Part shown: positions 63,070 to 64,000 of the stretch, in pieces
How the letters are laid out: each line of letters starts with the position of its first letter
How positions within the stretch are numbered: the first letter of the stretch is position 1
Assembly (NCBI RefSeq): GCF_020623625.1
Contig: NC_060200.1
Span: forward strand, 124,001-188,000
Direction of reading: 5' to 3'
DNA from: Saccharomycodes ludwigii
Lineage: Eukaryota > Ascomycota > Saccharomycetes > Saccharomycodales > Saccharomycodaceae
Length of the DNA stretch: 64,000 nucleotides
Made by a program: the position numbers and the translations under genes
The notes under the pieces: generated by a model
Told to the model about the DNA's origin: nothing
Databases searched by the model: none
Seen by the model: the letters and a program-made list of their open reading frames with translations, nothing else

Positions 63070-63347
63070 GGAAAAAGCTTATATTATTTGACTTTTTAAT
63101 AATATTCTATTTTAAGGAATGATTTTTGGTTTTGAATTCGCTTTCGTATTTAGATATCTATGTGAAGATGTTATAACCTAAGGCATAAAGAAACAATTAA
63201 TGGGTTGTACCTTATCTAAGATTATCAAGCATTTAAAAAAAAAAAATTAACTTGTGTACAAAATTTTGATAAAAGTAAGACGTGTTGGTTTCTTTACAAA
63301 AATAAAAAATAAAAAAGGACATCGGACAAAATGCTATGTCGGGAAAT

Positions 63348-63385
<38 letters not shown>

Positions 63386-63508
63386 TAAAGAACAAAAATA
63401 TCAATTACAGATTAAAAATAGAAAAAAAAAAAAATAAAACAATCCATCACTGGTATTAATTTGTATTTTAACTACAAGAAACTCTACTACCAGCATAAAT
63501 AGAAAAGT
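63070..63508. promoter_or_regulatory. Divergent NNF1 / PXP2 promoter region with T35 tract
   Basis: The 439-bp divergent spacer contains T35 at 63350-63384 and an A-rich tract at 63422-63434. No clear factor site is recognised. Confidence 0.5.
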
Positions 63509-63687
63509 ATGAATGGCGTGCTAAATAAAGCTAGGTTACTCAAAATAAATAGTTTAATTCCATTAAACCATAGGAACAATCCAGATTTAAGATATTTTTG
63601 GTATATAACAGCAGCAACTACATTGAGTGTTTGCAATCAACCCAAAGATGTGGCCACATTATACAAATATGCAATAATTACAGCATC

Positions 63688-63722
<35 letters not shown>

Positions 63723-64000
63723 CTACCGATGTTCATCATATTAAGTTAGGTTTAGATAACAGCTGCAATGATCAAGATTTACTAATATCTACAATATTGG
63801 GAGATAACCATGAACTTTCACTAAGAGAAGCCAATTTCACGTTGTTGCAAAAAAATATATCTTCTAAATTTAAAGAGGCCATTTTGAAAAGTAGCTGTAT
63901 AGCAGGAATCCCTAAGGCAATTAACAGTCTACATGAGATTGCACAGAGTGTTGAAAAAGAAAATTTACATGAAACAACAACTAATAATATTGAAGACAAA
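63509..64000 (+). CDS. PXP2: Pxp2-like AhpD/carboxymuconolactone-decarboxylase-fold protein (cut by window end)
   Basis: An open frame of 164 codons starts at ATG 63509 (MNGVLNKARLLKINSLIPLN) and runs through the window end without a stop. It contains LREANFTLLQKNISSKFKEA then ILKSSCIAGIPKAINSLHEIA, the helix-turn typical of carboxymuconolactone decarboxylase/AhpD-like proteins. S. cerevisiae Pxp2 (YJR111C) is a peroxisomal protein of this fold and of unknown reaction, and lies beside NNF1, as here. Ten AAT codons (63690-63719) give an Asn run absent from typical members. The C-terminus, where a peroxisomal targeting signal would be, is outside the window. Confidence 0.75.

Overview
The window is 64 kb of nuclear chromosome from a budding yeast of the Saccharomycetaceae/Saccharomycodaceae type. 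It is very AT-rich. The 27 genes I call are apparently intron-free and mostly match Saccharomyces cerevisiae proteins in length and domain order. Spacers are full of poly(A)/poly(T) runs (up to 37 nt) and short A/T tandem arrays. I see no tRNA, rRNA, transposon, virus-like element, CRISPR array or centromere. The species cannot be fixed from this alone; a Saccharomycodes-like or other non-whole-genome-duplication yeast would fit.

Layout, left to right: BUR1 (3' part), SST2, GCD11, LEU3, an MFS transporter (YJR124C-like), YAT2, RPS5, IBA57, ATP2, PRO3, JHD2, ILM1, MED17/SRB4, RPN3, an unassigned Zn(II)2Cys6 factor, TDA4-like, ADO1, ECM27, BTN2/CUR1-like, LIH1-like lipase, GPA2, an unknown 97-residue protein, YPK1/2, CPA2, EDE1, NNF1, and PXP2-like (5' part). 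From recalled S. cerevisiae names, the genes interleave two tracks. One is chromosome V YER020-YER025 (GPA2, RPN3, MED17, PRO3, YAT2, GCD11). The other is chromosome X YJR105-YJR124 (ADO1, ECM27, LIH1, CPA2, PXP2, NNF1, TDA4, ILM1, JHD2, ATP2, IBA57, RPS5, YJR124C). The LEU3-SST2 pair and BUR1 come from elsewhere. Such interleaving is the classic picture of an unduplicated ancestral order.

The genes are unrelated housekeeping and signalling functions: translation (GCD11, RPS5), transcription (BUR1, MED17, LEU3, JHD2), mitochondria (ATP2, IBA57), amino-acid synthesis (PRO3, CPA2), signalling (SST2, GPA2, YPK1), proteostasis (RPN3, BTN2), endocytosis (EDE1), kinetochore (NNF1). Several spacers carry recognisable regulatory sites that fit their genes: pheromone response elements before SST2, a proteasome PACE box before RPN3, a heat-shock element array before BTN2, and Hap/Cbf1 sites before ATP2.

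I found no clear new multi-gene system. The best leads are: a 109-codon mitochondrial-presequence-like extension on adenosine kinase; a Yat2 protein with Ser where carnitine acyltransferases have the catalytic His; a heat-shock element array framed by a 16-bp inverted repeat before BTN2; a GC-richer structured stretch with splice-like signals before RPS5; a possible structured RNA before ATP2; and a cluster of CGG triplets with a perfect inverted repeat before the unassigned zinc-cluster gene.
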